Positions 22,158 to 34,161 of a stretch of DNA of 64,000 bases are shown one piece after another (positions within the stretch are counted from its first letter, which is position 1; every line of letters begins with the position of its first letter). The translations under genes and the position numbers were made by a program. The notes under the pieces were generated by a model that was given only the letters and a program-made list of their open reading frames with translations, was not told the DNA's origin and did not search any database. Source of the DNA: Ricinus communis (Eukaryota; Streptophyta; Magnoliopsida; Malpighiales; Euphorbiaceae). Location of the stretch: contig NC_063257.1 of the NCBI RefSeq assembly GCF_019578655.1, positions 21,266,001 through 21,330,000 on the forward strand, given 5' to 3'.

Positions 22158-22257
22158 CTAGAACCAGGAGAAGATGCCCAATTTAGAGGAATTGATGATG
22201 AAGTTTGTGTCCACTTCAGAGAATAGGTTTCAGCAGACGGACACAGCTCTTAGAAAT
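22158..22257 (+). pseudogene. Element A gag, C-terminal fragment
   Basis: Reads MPNLEELMMKFVSTSENRFQ and onward through QTDTALRN, the segment after the nucleocapsid in Athila gag. It runs directly into the GAAAT duplication of element C, and the same frame resumes at 52801. Confidence 0.8.
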
Positions 22258-23724
22258 TGATAAGCTATTTGTGTAGCTACAATCTAAGACCATGAACCTA
22301 TCGATGCAAACTAGCACTAACAGTGAGTATCAAGGTCGTATTCTCGGTTAAGGGTGACTTTATAACTACTGCAACGTCTTATGATATCTAACCCTAACAA
22401 AATCAATGAAGTTGCTATTCTATGATTAAATGTAAGCAAGTGATTAACTAAGTGTCAGACAGACTGAAAGGATTTCGTGAAACAATCAAAGAAAAAAGCA
22501 AACCCAAGGGGACCTAAGCTAGTTGGATTTTAGTGAAGATAGAGGTTATATTGTTTACCAGTTGCAATTACCCATGGACAAATTCTTAACTGAATTTGGT
22601 TTCCCTCTCGAGATAACCGAATTCCTAAACCTAAGAACCTAAAGTTGGAATCTCTTCTTAAGGACCGATTATTAAATCAGCATTAAGCTTTAATCTGCCT
22701 CTATTAAGCTTTGTTAATTCTTAATCTGGCTAGTCAACTACCCTTATCTTTAAGTGATCATTAACCAGTTCTTGCTATTCAAATTTCTAATTACTAAATG
22801 AATTTCTATATTACATAGAGCAATCTAAACACCACAACTCACTACGTCTCATGAATAATGTGATTTCTTATTAATAATGAAAGCAAGAAGAGAAAAGCAT
22901 TGATAATCAAAGTCTGATAATATTAAAAACAATCCAACAACATAGGAACCCCAATGGGTTTAACAAATTTAGTTACTCATATTAATAAGCAACACAAAGT
23001 AAAGAACAAATTCATAAAAGTAAATTGAAAGCATGTACACCCTTCTTCTTCAAGTTGGATGAAAAACCCTAAATTCCCAATTCTGAATGATAAACCCTAA
23101 ATTGCCTCTTGAATGCCTCAAAATCTACTCTTGATCTTCAATTTGATGTTAAAACTAATGTAATCCTTCCTTCAATAGATGAAATAGTCTCCTAAAGTTG
23201 AATATTGAAGTCTAGAAAAAGACGGCTTATGCATGTATGTGTAAAATCAAGTCAAAAAATTGAATCCTAACTCAATAAATCACATTTGCCTATACAAATC
23301 TCTCAGCACAGCCATGGTCAAGCCTGTGCTAATCAACACGGGCGGAGTCCAAGCCACGCTGGACCTCCGCATCCCGCAACTTAATGCTTCTTCCTGGCCG
23401 TGCCCTCGCTGGTGTTGAGCCACCACGGGCCGTGGTGTCTTTAGAGACCGTGCCAAAATGGCACTCTTGAGGGTCAAGCATTGATGGTTCAGCATGGCCA
23501 GAGTCGAGGCCATGCTCAACCTTAGAATGCTAGTCCTTGCTCAATTTTGATGGATTCTGGTTCGTAATTGCACGTATTTCCCTCGATTACTGATAATGTC
23601 CATCGATAATGACCTGAAACGTGAAAGGAACCAAAACACAGGTGAGTCTGGCATAAAACAAGATAACTATGCACAAAAATATAACTAATTGGGCATATAA
23701 ACATGTATAAAATAATGCACATCA
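22258..23724 (-). repeat. Element C 3' LTR
   Basis: 1,467 bp. On the minus strand it starts TGATGTGCATTATTTTATAC and ends AGCTTATCA. It contains CAGCACGG/CCGTGCTG-type palindromes at about 23300-23520, a motif different from that of family B. Its inner edge adjoins the PPT. Confidence 0.9.
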
Positions 23725-23763
23725 AATCACCCCACACTTAAGCTTTTGCTTGTCCTCAAGCAA
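23725..23763 (-). other. Element C polypurine tract and adjoining hairpin
   Basis: On the minus strand, AGCTTAAGTGTGGGGTGATT ends at the LTR start. Just upstream, TTGCTTGAGGACAAGCAA (23746-23763) forms a perfect 7-bp stem. Plus-strand DNA synthesis is expected to start at this tract. Confidence 0.8.
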
Positions 23764-24336
23764 TCAATAACTCAATATATATACAAGCAACAATCACCCC
23801 TCAAAATCCATGCTAAAGTTCAAAACTCAACCTTATTCAACATATAAAGAATGAAACTCAAGTAACTAACAAATTATACACCTTCAAAGAAAAGCTATAA
23901 TAATACCATCTCGAAGTACAACTTATATAACAATTCAGCATTAAAGAGTAGGAACCATTGCCTCACAGGAATTTCTCAAATCACCCACAGTGTTTACAAG
24001 TAAACAAGAAAATTCCCTCAACACAACTGCACACAACCTGTTTACCATAAGCTTGCTCATCAATCTCATCTTTGCTACTGCAAATAAATGAATACCAAAA
24101 TCAAAGGGTCTTTTCAAGGGTTGAAATGTGGCTAAGGTAAAGGTAAGAATATTTGGATAGAAGTGTAAAGTATACTAAAAAATCATGCAATTGTTTAGAA
24201 TGAATGCTTCAAGAGCTGAATGCCAAAACAACAAAAATACTCACTAAGCCTTATTTGAAGTAAAGGATGCTCATAATAATTAAATTCAAAAGAAATAAGA
24301 GCTAAGAAATAAGTCATAAATTTTATATTTTCATAT

Positions 24337-24394
<58 letters not shown>

Positions 24395-25475
24395 AACATA
24401 TATATATGCCACAGCAGCTTACATAGGGGCTGCATGATTAGTGACATAGACAATGAGAACAGTTATCCAATTTGGATTGAAGGAAGCATTAAAGAATGAC
24501 TAAAAAGAATAAGTGAATTTATAAAAAAATTAGGCACTATGATTCCATAAAAGAAGAGGTATAACACATAACTATTCAGTATACAGGGTGAAAGGAAAGA
24601 TAAATATATAGAATGGTGTATGTGTAGTGTATAAGTATAAATCATGAAGAAAAGGTTAAGGCTCAAAACTGGCTGACTAATGGAAACAAAGGGTAGGCTT
24701 TTGGCCAGATATGGTGAATTCCTAAGTTGCCAAAATCATCTAATGGTATTCAAAAATTCATGTAACCTCAACAAGCATTACAGAGCAAGTTCTAGAAACA
24801 AAATTAAGTACAGCGCACACTCAAACAAGAAAAATCATGAGCGTAATGTGCAATGGATGCTCAAATTTTGGTTCAAAAACTCACGTTTGAAGTGGCTAAA
24901 ATTTTGCAATTGGTTCCCAGACTTATCAATTGAATGATCACATAAATTGTATAAGAGATTGGCATAATCAAAGTTCAAAGTCAAAGGTTGTAAATTTGCA
25001 AGGAACTCAAGTAACACCGGTTTAACCCAACCAAATTGACATATTGAATACAGTGAAATTGCTTCCTAAGAATAAAAATCGAGAGGGACAATCAATTACT
25101 AGTGTGTGAATTAAGTTATTAATTACGAAAGAATAAACTAAGCCTAAATGTCATGAAAAACCTACCCCATAATCAAGGGATAGAACCATAGATACCTACC
25201 CCACACTTGAGTATAACACTGCCCATAGTGTTAGAAAAATAAAATTGGGTATAGTACATAACTAGCACATCATAAAAGTGAAGATCATATTAAATGTATA
25301 TATCAAGAAGGCAAAGCAAAGTGTTCCACTAAAATAACATAACATGAAAGCAAAATGAAATAAAATAAAATGAAAATGTAAAAAAAAATGAAAATAAAGT
25401 AAAATAAAATAAAAATAAAAATAAAGAAAGAAAATAAAAAAGTAAAAGGAAAAAGAAATAGAGCATAAATTTTTG
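23764..25475 (-). other. Element C 3' non-coding region
   Basis: No gene. It contains an (AT)n(TG)n microsatellite (about 24335-24391), a conserved block with GGGTTAAACCGGTGTT on the minus strand (about 25012-25030), the second PPT-like motif CTCAAGTGTGGGGTAGG (25198-25214) with its hairpin, and an A-rich low-complexity tract (about 25345-25460). Confidence 0.6.
24335..24391. repeat. Microsatellite (AT)n followed by (TG)n
   Basis: A run of TA/AT dinucleotides to 24359 followed by about 16 TG units. It lies in the 3' non-coding part of element C. Confidence 0.95.
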
Positions 25476-27057
25476 TCACTGTTGGCAGTCTGCCGACGGC
25501 GCATCCTCACTGGCTGGATCAGTTGAAGGGTGAGGAGTAGGGGAAGGCGTTGAAGGAGGGGGCAATGGTGGTGGCACAGGGTCCATGAAGCAACCTGCTA
25601 GATCGAACTCCATATCATCGATGAATCACTGATTTTGTGCTCCAGTCTCCGCCATCTTTTGTATCTGCTCCGCCATTAGGTCTGTTTGGGTGGCCTGCCT
25701 ATCCAGCCCATGCATAAGCTGTTGGAGCATATCATTTAAACCCTGAAACTGTGCCCTAGTCTCCTCTTAAAACTGCCCAAACTCCTTTCATCTTGCCTGA
25801 GCTCGGTATAGTCTTTCTGCTGTAAATCATAAACTCGATCTAGTCGGTCAGCCAAAGCACTAATCTGAGCACTCGATGTCCCTGCAGAATAAGAAGAGGA
25901 GGGTCCAGATGTAGGCATAAACGCTCTGGCTGGGTTAGGAATCCTAACATCTGGAATCTCAGCTGTAGGGTCTTGGGCTCCTCAAGCTGCTGCCTCTCTA
26001 GCCTTGATTACTATTGCACTGACGAGCCTATACTCAATGCCATGTTGGTGTCGAGTGGCCATGATCATCTGCATGTTGATCATCTGTCTGATCCCTAATG
26101 GTGTCATATCACCAATCTGAGAAAGCTCGGACAGACATTCGTCCAATACATCCAGTCTCTTGGCCAACCTAGTCACATACGGGCCAAAACAACAATGCAT
26201 CTTCTTCTAGGCGTCGACTATGAATGAATGGACTTGATGAGCCAACAGATATCCCATGTCAAGCTTCTTACGATGTTGCATAGCCTAGAGGATGAATACA
26301 GAGGTATGTGTGGCCACTCCAAAACTATCTCCCCTGCCTATAATCGTGTAAGCTAACAATGTATGGAGATAGTGGAGATGATCCAGAAGGCTAGACGCCT
26401 TAGACCTGCTAGGGTAGTATGATTGTGGCTTAAGTACTAATGAATCCCACATGGTTTCGTATGAGATTGGGTTGATGTAGATGCATCCCTGATACTCCTC
26501 GCTTGAGGTCTCCTGCTCAGTCCATAAACCCAAATGCATGCCGAATTATGGAACTGACATTGAGAACTCCCTTCCTCCAAGTCTGAAGTAAACTGCATCA
26601 GGTTGATGCCAGCTCGTGATTTGTTGCTGTAGAAAGAAGGTGCTGAGGAATTCAATTGCGAGCTGCTGGTAGGTTGGCTCAATAATGTCGAAGAACCGTG
26701 CGTAAGAGTGTCGAACAGTGCACGCACATCCTGAGCATATCCCACTCTTTCCAGGGATACAAAGTCGATGCAACGTATAACCATTACTTATTTTCATCTC
26801 ATGATTTAGAAGCTACTCTCGTTATCAACATTCTAAAATTTCCATAAGGGATGTCGACCAGGTGCCGTTGGATTTGTAGTTGGTGTTCTTCGTGCTCAGA
26901 CTAGTTGCTATTGCAGTAGGGGTGTTGGTGCTGGTGCTGGTGCTTGTGCTGGTGCTGATGCAGGTGAAATGGAGGAAGAGGTTCCTTCGCCATGCGGGCA
27001 CTTGCTGGTAGGGGCACGTTGCGGTTGCTTTCGATGGGATTGATTGCGATCCCTCAT
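25476..27057 (-). pseudogene. Element C Athila ORF1 / env-position gene
   Basis: The start at 27057 gives MRDRNQSHRKQPQRAPTSKC, then a Pro/Ala/Ser repeat (PAPAQAPAP type). Frameshifted pieces follow the ATHILA ORF-1 family: PTYQQLAIEFLSTFFLQQQ (26695), FRLGGREFSMSVPEFGMHLG (26590), LLDHLHYLHTLLAYTIIGRG (26390), MGYLLAHQVHSF (26260), PYVTRLAKRLDVLDECL (26180) and MTPLGIRQMINMQMI (26107). The tail has a predicted coiled-coil-like stretch (ISALADRLDRVYDLQQKDY) and ends EDAPSADCQQ at 25476. It lies downstream of a good 3' splice site at 27063. No signal peptide or clear transmembrane segment is seen in these pieces. Confidence 0.75.
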
Positions 27058-27228
27058 ATTGCCTAACACAGTCAATCATTAGTATTTGTACAAGAAATCA
27101 AGTTAACATAAAATATATTAAAATTTTTTGCAGCATAACGACTATAATTTGACTAACAAAAAACTTTAGACTTAAAGCTAAGACTAAAGCCTTAATTTCC
27201 TACAGAAAACCAATTCACAATGGCATTC
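27058..27228 (-). other. Acceptor side of a putative element C intron
   Basis: On the minus strand the sequence reads TACTAATGATTGACTGTGTTAG and ends at 27063. This offers a branch-point-like CTAAT and an AG six bases before the ORF1 start codon. The donor candidate is GTAAGT at 43494-43489. With the nested composite removed, the intron would be about 0.48 kb. It is inferred; no RNA evidence is available here. Confidence 0.4.
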
Positions 27229-28676
27229 TGATGTGCGTAAAATACACACATCTAAATGGGTTTTTAAGATTGATTTTATGGACATTTGGATGTGAATTGG
27301 TCCCAACACTCACCTATGCATCTGTTTATGTGCATTAGGTTCAAAAGAAGTCAAAGAATGATAAAGAGAAGAATTGGAGCATAATTGAACGTCAAAGCTA
27401 CCGAAACAAGCTAAGTACGAGCATGAGGAAGCTAAACATGGCCGTGTTGGTTTCAACACTGGTCGTGTTCCTAACATGGGCACCAACATGGCCGTTTTAG
27501 GTGCATTAGACATCAAAGAAGAAGAGGCGTTAGGGAGCACGACCACAGAGAGTAACATGGCCAGGAACACCAAACCATATTCCAAACATGGCCAAGAACA
27601 CGGCCGTGTTGGCGACGACAGGGGGAATTAATTAAAAGAAAGAAGAGAGGAAAGAAAGAAGAGAGGGGGGAGAACATCCAAACCCTAATATTTCTCTCTC
27701 TAAGGGTTTTCTGAGCTGAAACCAAGGAAAAAGGAGACTTGGATTAAGGTTTTAGTTGGATTCCCTACAAATATTGAAGATTGGGCGAGGTTCGTTGATT
27801 GGTTTTCAAATCGAGCAAGAGGAGCAAGAATCGATTCATTTCGAGCAAGAGGAATTGGGGCTGTTTACTCTCATCCAAGGGTGTAATCGGGTTTCTCTAC
27901 CTTTACTCATTGTTGTAATTGAATTCTTGTGGATTTTGATAATGAACATGATTAGCTAGATTGATTAAATCCATTGGGATTTCTTTACTATGTTAGCTTA
28001 GTATTATATTGTTGGATTGTTTGGGTTAGTTTTGTATTCTTTTTGCTTTCAGTATTAATAAGATAATGCATTATTCATGAGACGTTGTGAATTGTGTGTT
28101 TAGATTGCTTTGTGTGATTGAGAAGTCCATTTGGCAATTGGAATTTTGAATAGCAAGAACTGGTTAATAATCACTTAGAGATAAGGATAATTAACTAGCC
28201 GGATTAAGAATTAACAAAGCTTAATAGAGGCGGATTAAAGCTTAATGCTAATTTAAGAATCAATCGTTAGGAAGAGATTCCAACTTTAGGTTATTAGGTT
28301 TAGGAATTCGGTTATCTCGAGAGAGAAATCGAATTCAGTTAAGAATTCGTCCACGGGTAGCATAATTAGAGTCATCAATCCTTTATCTTTTGTTTGATTG
28401 CCAACTAGTTTAGGTTTCCTTTGGGTTTGCTTTCTTGTCTGGGTTATTTCATTTATCCATTTACTCTTGCATCTCCCTTAGAACTTAGCTTGTAGCTATT
28501 AGTCAGTTTAGAAATTATTCATCATTCATTTTAAGTTAATATAACAAAGAACAAAGGAGTAACTCTGGGCTTTCACTTTTCCGAGGAATATGACCTTGAT
28601 ACTCGCCATTAGTACTAAACTGCATCGATAGGTACACTGCCTTAGATTATGGCTAACACAAATAGCACGCACATCA
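27229..28676 (+). repeat. E1 5' LTR (type 1)
   Basis: 1,448 bp, TGATGTGCGTAAAATACACA to GCACGCACATCA. Along its length it matches the 3' LTR of E2 better than its own partner: for example the stretch after ATTGGGATTTCTTTACTATG, the CCGGATTAAGAATTAACAAA block and the CATTTACTCTTGCATCTCCC block are all type 1. Confidence 0.9.
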
Positions 28677-28682
28677 AGTTTT

Positions 28683-28700
28683 TAGTGCCGTTGCCAGGGA
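28683..28700 (+). other. E1 primer-binding site (tRNA-Asp type)
   Basis: TAGTGCCGTTGCCAGGGA, 15 of 18 identical to the tRNA-Asp complement; the three differences are transitions. A 6-base spacer AGTTTT separates it from the LTR. Confidence 0.8.
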
Positions 28701-28843
28701 ACGATTTTCTGTGAACTAAATTGAAATTTTAATATTTGTTAGTCTAGTCATTTCTCTTTTTGTTTATAATTTGTTTTTTGTGTATAGTTTTGTTCTTATC
28801 CTGTTTGTTGGTGTTGTTGTTCTTTATTGTGCTCAGGTAGTTT

Positions 28844-30391
28844 ATGACTAGGAGCTCTAATCCTAATCTTATAGAGCCTTTACCTGAATCCGAGCGCTCT
28901 CTTAGATTGCTAAGGAGGCATATGCAGGCAGTAGAGGAGGAGATTGAAGCAGAGATTCCTGTTCGTGAAACTAGTGAAATGGAGAACCACAATGCAAATG
29001 GAGGTAATGGTGAAAGGACCATGTACGAGTTTGCTAGGCCCTTTCTAGCAGGGACGCAAACTGGGATAGTGAGGCCTCCCGTGACGGCCAATAATTTTGA
29101 AATAAAGCCGAATGTAATCCAGATGATCCAGAATATGGTGCAATTTGGAGGATTGGCGAGCGAAGATCTGAACGAGCATATCGCCAACTTTTTGGAAATA
29201 TGTGATACCTTTAAGATTAATGGAGCAACTGATGATGCCATACGGTTGAGGCTGTTTCCTTTTTCCTTGAGGGATAAAGCGAAAAGATGGTTGCAGTCCT
29301 TGCCACCGATAACGATCACTACCTGGACTTCTTTGGCTGAAAAATTTTTGAATAAGTACTTTCCTCCTACTAAGACTGCTCAAATGCGAAATAACATATC
29401 TTCTTTTGTGCAGGGTGAAGGAGAATCGATGTCTGAAGCACGGGGCGCTTGAGGGCGTTAAGGTGTTGCCCACACCATAGTCTTCCTCTCTAGATGCAAG
29501 TGCGGACATTCCATAGTGGTATGAATACAACCACTAGACAAATGGTAGATCTTGTTGCGGGGGAGCTATCAATAGCAAAACACCTAAGCAAGCCCGAGTT
29601 TGATAGAAGAGATGGCCACTAACACTTATCGTTGGCGAACTCCACGGGCTAGAGGTCCAAAGCCCGTTGTATATCGGTACGAGGCAGATCCTGTGACCTT
29701 GGCGGCCTGAATAGAAACTACTTTCCAAAAAGATAGAACAACTTGGATCTTAGGTCCAAGCGGTTCGGCCGGATGTGAATTGGTGGACCGCATTACAGTG
29801 CCAATTGTAAAGCGGGAGGTATGTTTGCATCTTCTATGCCTACTAATGTTTCTAATGTTAAGCATGTTGATTATGCAGGTAGGCAGCAGAATGATCCCTA
29901 CAGTAATACATACAACCCAGGGTGGAGGAATCATCCTAATTTTGGATAGAGGAATTCCAATAACCAAAGTCCACCAAGATATCAGAGGTTGCATCCGCAG
30001 CAACCTATGCATTCTATTCCCCATCAACCAGGAGGTAGTTAAGAGAAGAAACCTAACTTGGAAGAGTTGATGACGAAGTTCATTGCAACTTTAGAGAACA
30101 GATTTCAACAAACGGACACTGCCATTCGGAATCAATAAGCTTCAATTCAGAACTAAGAAACTCAAATTGGGCAGTTGTCTAGGATGATGGCTGAGAGGCG
30201 CAGACACGCTTCAAGTAACCACAGTCTAATCAAGGGAGCATGCCAAAGCAATTACTTTGAGATCAGGTAAGGAACTTCCTAGTCCATCTAAGCCTTTCAC
30301 TAATGATGATTCTGATGTGCAAGTGGATGAGTCGAAAAAGAAAGACAAGCTTGAGGAGAAAGAAAAGTGAACAGTTGAAGAGAAGGAGGAT
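28844..30391 (+). pseudogene. E1 gag, frameshifted
   Basis: The first 203 codons are open (28844-29452): MTRSSNPNLIEPLPESERSL, then TMYEFARPFLAGTQTGIVRP and the capsid motif FKINGATDDAIRLRLFPFSL with KRWLQSLPPITITTWTSLAE and KFLNKYFPPTK. After a frameshift near 29440 the rest is readable in pieces: GGAINSKTPKQAR (29560), the nucleocapsid region with its zinc knuckle disrupted by an indel near 29775-29815, QNDPYSNTYNPGWRNHPNF (29892), NLEELMTKFIATLENRFQQT (30058). The ITLRSG-type end lies near 30250. Gag forms the virus-like particle; this copy cannot make a full protein. Confidence 0.85.
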
Positions 30392-31180
30392 TTGAAGAAG
30401 ATTCCCTCAAGGCCATACCAACCTCCCATTCCATATCCTACAAAACTCAAGCAGGATAAAGTTGATCAGCAATTCGGTAAATTTTTAGATCTTTTTAAGC
30501 AATTGCGGATTAACTTGCCTTTTATTGAAGCTATTTCACAGATGCCAAAGTATGCGAAGTCTTTAAAAGAAACTCTAAGCAACAAGAGGAAGTTAGAGGA
30601 TTTGGGATTGGTAACCTTGAATGCAGAATGCTCGGCAGTGTTTCAGAGCAAGATTCCAGTCAAACGACGCGATCCAAGGAGTTTTACTATACCTTGTTTG
30701 ATTGGGGATAAATTGAAATTGCTAGCATTAGCTGATTTGGGAGCTAGCATCAATTTGATGCCTAGTTCATTGTTTGAGGAGTTAGGACTAAGCACTTCTA
30801 AGCTAACTCCTATCAGGATGAGTATACAACTAGTAGACAGAACTGTTAAGTACCCGAAAGGGATTATAGAGGATGTGCTAGTTAAAGTTAACAAATTTAA
30901 ATTTCCTGTGGATTTTGTTGTCATGGATATGAATGGTGAGAGTGATCCCATTGATCCTAGGTAGACTATTTTTAGCTACATCTAAAGCTTTGATAAATGT
31001 TAGTAGCGGAAAGTTGGAACTTAAGGTAGATGATGAGAGCATTACATTTGATTTGACTAAATCCTTGAGATACCCATATGAGCATGATGGTACTGTCTGT
31101 TCGATTGATTTTATCAATGATATTGTGGAATCTCAATTGCAAGTGGCAATGCAAGAAAATGAGGATAATCCAATGAACAA
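30392..31180 (+). pseudogene. E1 protease region
   Basis: Open from 30392 to 30964: PSRPYQPPIPYPTKLKQDKV, then FLDLFKQLRINLPFIEAISQ, a domain typical of Athila before the protease. The aspartic protease active site reads LADLGASINLMPSSLFEELG at about 30729-30788, with the D-[LST]-G-[AS] pattern intact. The frame shifts near 30955 within the expected GRPFLATSKA motif and continues in another frame (DLTKSLRYPYEHDGTVCSID) to 31194. The protease processes Gag-Pol in this family. Confidence 0.8.
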
Positions 31181-32323
31181 GTGTTGGAGCAGCTAGAGCA
31201 CTTATTAGCTGCTGATGTTAATGATGAAAAGACTAATGGTTTTGTTGATCTTGACAGGTCAGGAGTAAAGAAGCTGAAGCCTTCTTTAGAGGAGCTGCCC
31301 GTTCTTGAGTTGAAAGAGTTGCCAGCGCACTTAATGTATGCCTACCTAGATGAAGCAAAGCACTTACCGGTTATTATTTTCGCTCATCTCACACCTGAGG
31401 AGAGGGAGATGGTGCTGTGTATTTTGAGAAGGTATGCAAAGACATTTGCGTATAAGACGGTTGACATACCAGGAATAAACCCGAGTTACTGCCTTCATAA
31501 GATTTTGATGGAGGATGAGTTCAAACCGGTGGTGCAGCCACAAAGGCGGTTGAACCCTCATATGAAAGAGGTGGTTAAAAAGGAGGTCATTAAACTTCTT
31601 GATGCAGGTTTAATTTACCCTTAGGTGAGTCCTATGCAGGTGGTTCCCAAGAAAGGGGGCATGACGGTGGTGAAAAATGAAAAGGAGGAGCTGATCCCTA
31701 CACAAATGGTAACGGGCTTTCGGGTTTGCATAGACTACCGATGCTTGAATGACGCAACCCGAAAGGACCACTTTCCCCTTCCTTTTATCGATCAAATGCT
31801 TGATTGGCTTTCAGGCCATAAGTATTATTATTTCCTTGACGGTTTTTCTGGTTATTTTCAGATTCCCATAGCGCTAGAAGACTAAGAGAAGACGACATTC
31901 ACTTGTCCTTATGGCACTTTTGCCTATAGGAGGATGCCGTTTGGCTTGTGTAATGTCGCTGCGACCTTTCAAATGGTGTATGATGGCCATTTTCCATGAC
32001 ATGATAGAGGAGTCAATGGAGGTCTTCATGGATGACTTCTCTGTATTTGGTAACTCTTTTTCCTATTGTTTGCAAAATTTGGAAAGGATGTTAGCTAGGT
32101 GTATTGAAGCTAACCTTGTGTTGTCATTTTATGGTCTAAGAGGGTATAGTCTTAGGACATAAAGTGTCACATGCAGGGTTGGAAGTAGATAGAGCTAAAG
32201 TGGAAGTTATAAGTAAACTACCTCCCTACTTGGTTAGGGTAATTTAGAAGTTTCTTAGGGCATGCAGGGTTCTATAGAAGGTTCATTAAGGACTTTTCTA
32301 AGATTGCTAGGCCTTTAACTCAA
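31181..32323 (+). pseudogene. E1 reverse transcriptase
   Basis: Open pieces: 31181-31624 (pre-RT, EELPVLELKELPAHLMYAYL, then LNPHMKEVVKKEVIKLLDAG), 31625-31885 (VCIDYRCLNDATRKDHFPLP, YYYFLDGFSGYFQIPIALED with the first catalytic Asp) and 31911-32162. The last contains EVFMDDFSVFGNSF with the catalytic Asp pair intact. Stops or frameshifts fall near 31624, 31883, 31960 and 32150. Short gaps relative to element C are mostly indels of a few bases. The active-site residues survive, unlike in element C. Confidence 0.85.
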
Positions 32324-32983
32324 TTGCTAGTAAAAGATATACCTTTTGAATTTGATGATGATTGTTTAAGAGCTTTTGAGTTATTAAAGGAAAAACTAAC
32401 CACGGCTCCCATCATGGTTTCTCTTGATTGGGAGCTGCCCTTTGAGCTTATGTGCGATGCTAGTGATTTTGCAGTTGGAGCTGTTTTAGGCCAGCGCAAG
32501 GAGAAGAAATTCTAGCCTATTTACTACGCTAGTAATATGCTTACGGATGCCCAAGAACACTATACAACCATAGAGAATGAGCTTCTAGCTGCCGTGTTCG
32601 CTTTTGACAAATTATGTTCCTACCTTGTGCCGTCAAAGACGATTGTTTACACAGATCATTCTGCTTTAAGGTATTTATTTTCAAAGCATGATTCTAAGCC
32701 AAGATTGATTCGTTGGGTTCTTCTATTATAGGAATTTGACTTGGAAACTAAGGACAAACGAGGAGCTGAAAATCTTGCAGCAGACCATCTTTCTCGATTA
32801 GAGAACCCGCACTTGGAGGAACTTAATGAGCAAGAGATCGATGACTTCTTTCCGGATGAGCACTTATGCTCAATGCAGGTGGCAAATGCTATTCCTTGGT
32901 TTTCTGATTATGCAAATTATTTGGCTGCAAGGGTACTCCCAAAGGGTATGACTGGCTAATAAAAGAAGAAATTCTTTGCTGAC
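32324..32983 (+). pseudogene. E1 RNase H
   Basis: Three collinear open pieces in one frame, separated by single stops (near 32513, 32729 and 32957). Readable motifs include LMCDASDFAVGAVLGQRKEK (first catalytic Asp), [20 protein letters not shown] (catalytic Glu helix), [11 protein letters not shown] (second Asp) and LAADHLSRLENP (final Asp). All four acidic positions of a gypsy RNase H are kept; two of the three stops are in positions that are Gln in related copies. This domain degrades the RNA strand during reverse transcription. Confidence 0.85.
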
Positions 32984-34161
32984 TTGAAGTATTACATTTG
33001 GGACGACCCCTTCTTGTTTAGAATTTATGCAGATCAAATTATCAAGAGGTGTGTATATGGGGAGGAGATCATTCAAATTCTCAAGCATTGTCATGAGGGA
33101 CCGGTTGGTGGACACCAAGCCGCAAACCATACGGCCAGGAAGGTTATGGATGCTGGCTTTTATTGGCCGACTATCTTCCAGGATGCACGAGCATATGTCT
33201 AGGTTTGTGATGCATGCCAACGGTCAGGTAATATTTCTGCCCGAGATGAAATGCCCCAACATAGTATACAAGTGTTAGAGATTTTTGATGTTTGGGGTAT
33301 TGATTTTATAGGTCCTTTTCCTTCTTCGTATGGATGCAAGTATATAATGGTGGCTGTTGAATATTTTTCTAAATGGCCTGAGGCACAAGCCTTGCTTACT
33401 AATGATGCTAGGGTAGTTGTGAGGTTCCTTAAGAGACTATTCACTAGATTTGGAACACCTCGAGCATTAATTAGTGATAGGGGAACCCATTTCTGTAATT
33501 CTCAACTTGAGAAAGTGCTTAAAAGATATGGAGTATCTCAACGATTCTCCATGCCTTATCATAAGTAGAGGTTACTAATAAGGGGCTTAAGCGCATTGTA
33601 GAGAAGATTATAGGAGCCAGTAGGAAAGATTGGACTATAAAGCTAGATAATGCTTTATGGGCATTTAGAACTGCCTATAGGACTTCTACAGGGTTCACTC
33701 CCTTTAGGCTTATGTATGGAAAAAGTTGTCATTTACCTGTGGAGCTAGAACATAAAGCGTTATGGGCACTTAAATCGTGTAACTTTGATTTGGATAGAGC
33801 AGGTAGACAAAGGCAGTGGCAAACAAATGAGCTAGAGGAGTGGCGTCAACAAGCCTATGAAAATTCAACAATCTATAAGGCGAAGACCAAACAATGGCAT
33901 GACAAGCGATTGAAAAATTTAAAGGAGTTTAACGTAGGAGATAGTGTGTTGTTATTTAACTCTCGTCTCCGTTTATTTCCAGGGAAGCTGAAGAGTCGTT
34001 GGTCGGAGCCATTTACAGTGATGCAAGTCTTCCCTTATGGTGCGGTTGAAGTGCATCATCCGGAAAAGGGAAATTTCAAGGTTAATGGACAGAGGTTGAA
34101 GCATTACCTTGGAGGGTCACTGGATGTGGAGAAGCATGTGAATTGGGCGCTCCATTTCTGA
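32984..34161 (+). pseudogene. E1 integrase
   Basis: Zinc-binding region: [20 protein letters not shown], then CDACQRSGN (about 33087-33235). Core: [14 protein letters not shown] (first Asp, 33288), [11 protein letters not shown] (second Asp, 33468). Near 33560 a small deletion removes most of the segment before the catalytic Glu and shifts the frame, although the Glu codon itself is still present. The C-terminal part is open for 149 codons (33712-34161): MYGKSCHLPVELEHKALWAL, then KLKSRWSEPFTVMQVFPYGA (GPF-type module) and HYLGGSLDVEKHVNWALHF. No chromodomain follows, as expected for Athila. Confidence 0.85.

Noticed and set aside
28744..29319. 191-codon open frame antisense to E1 gag start
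   Set aside because: Shadow of the gag frame, with no domain of its own.
29045..29530. 161-codon open frame antisense to E1 gag
   Set aside because: It lies fully opposite a recognisable gag frame; codon structure follows the + strand protein.
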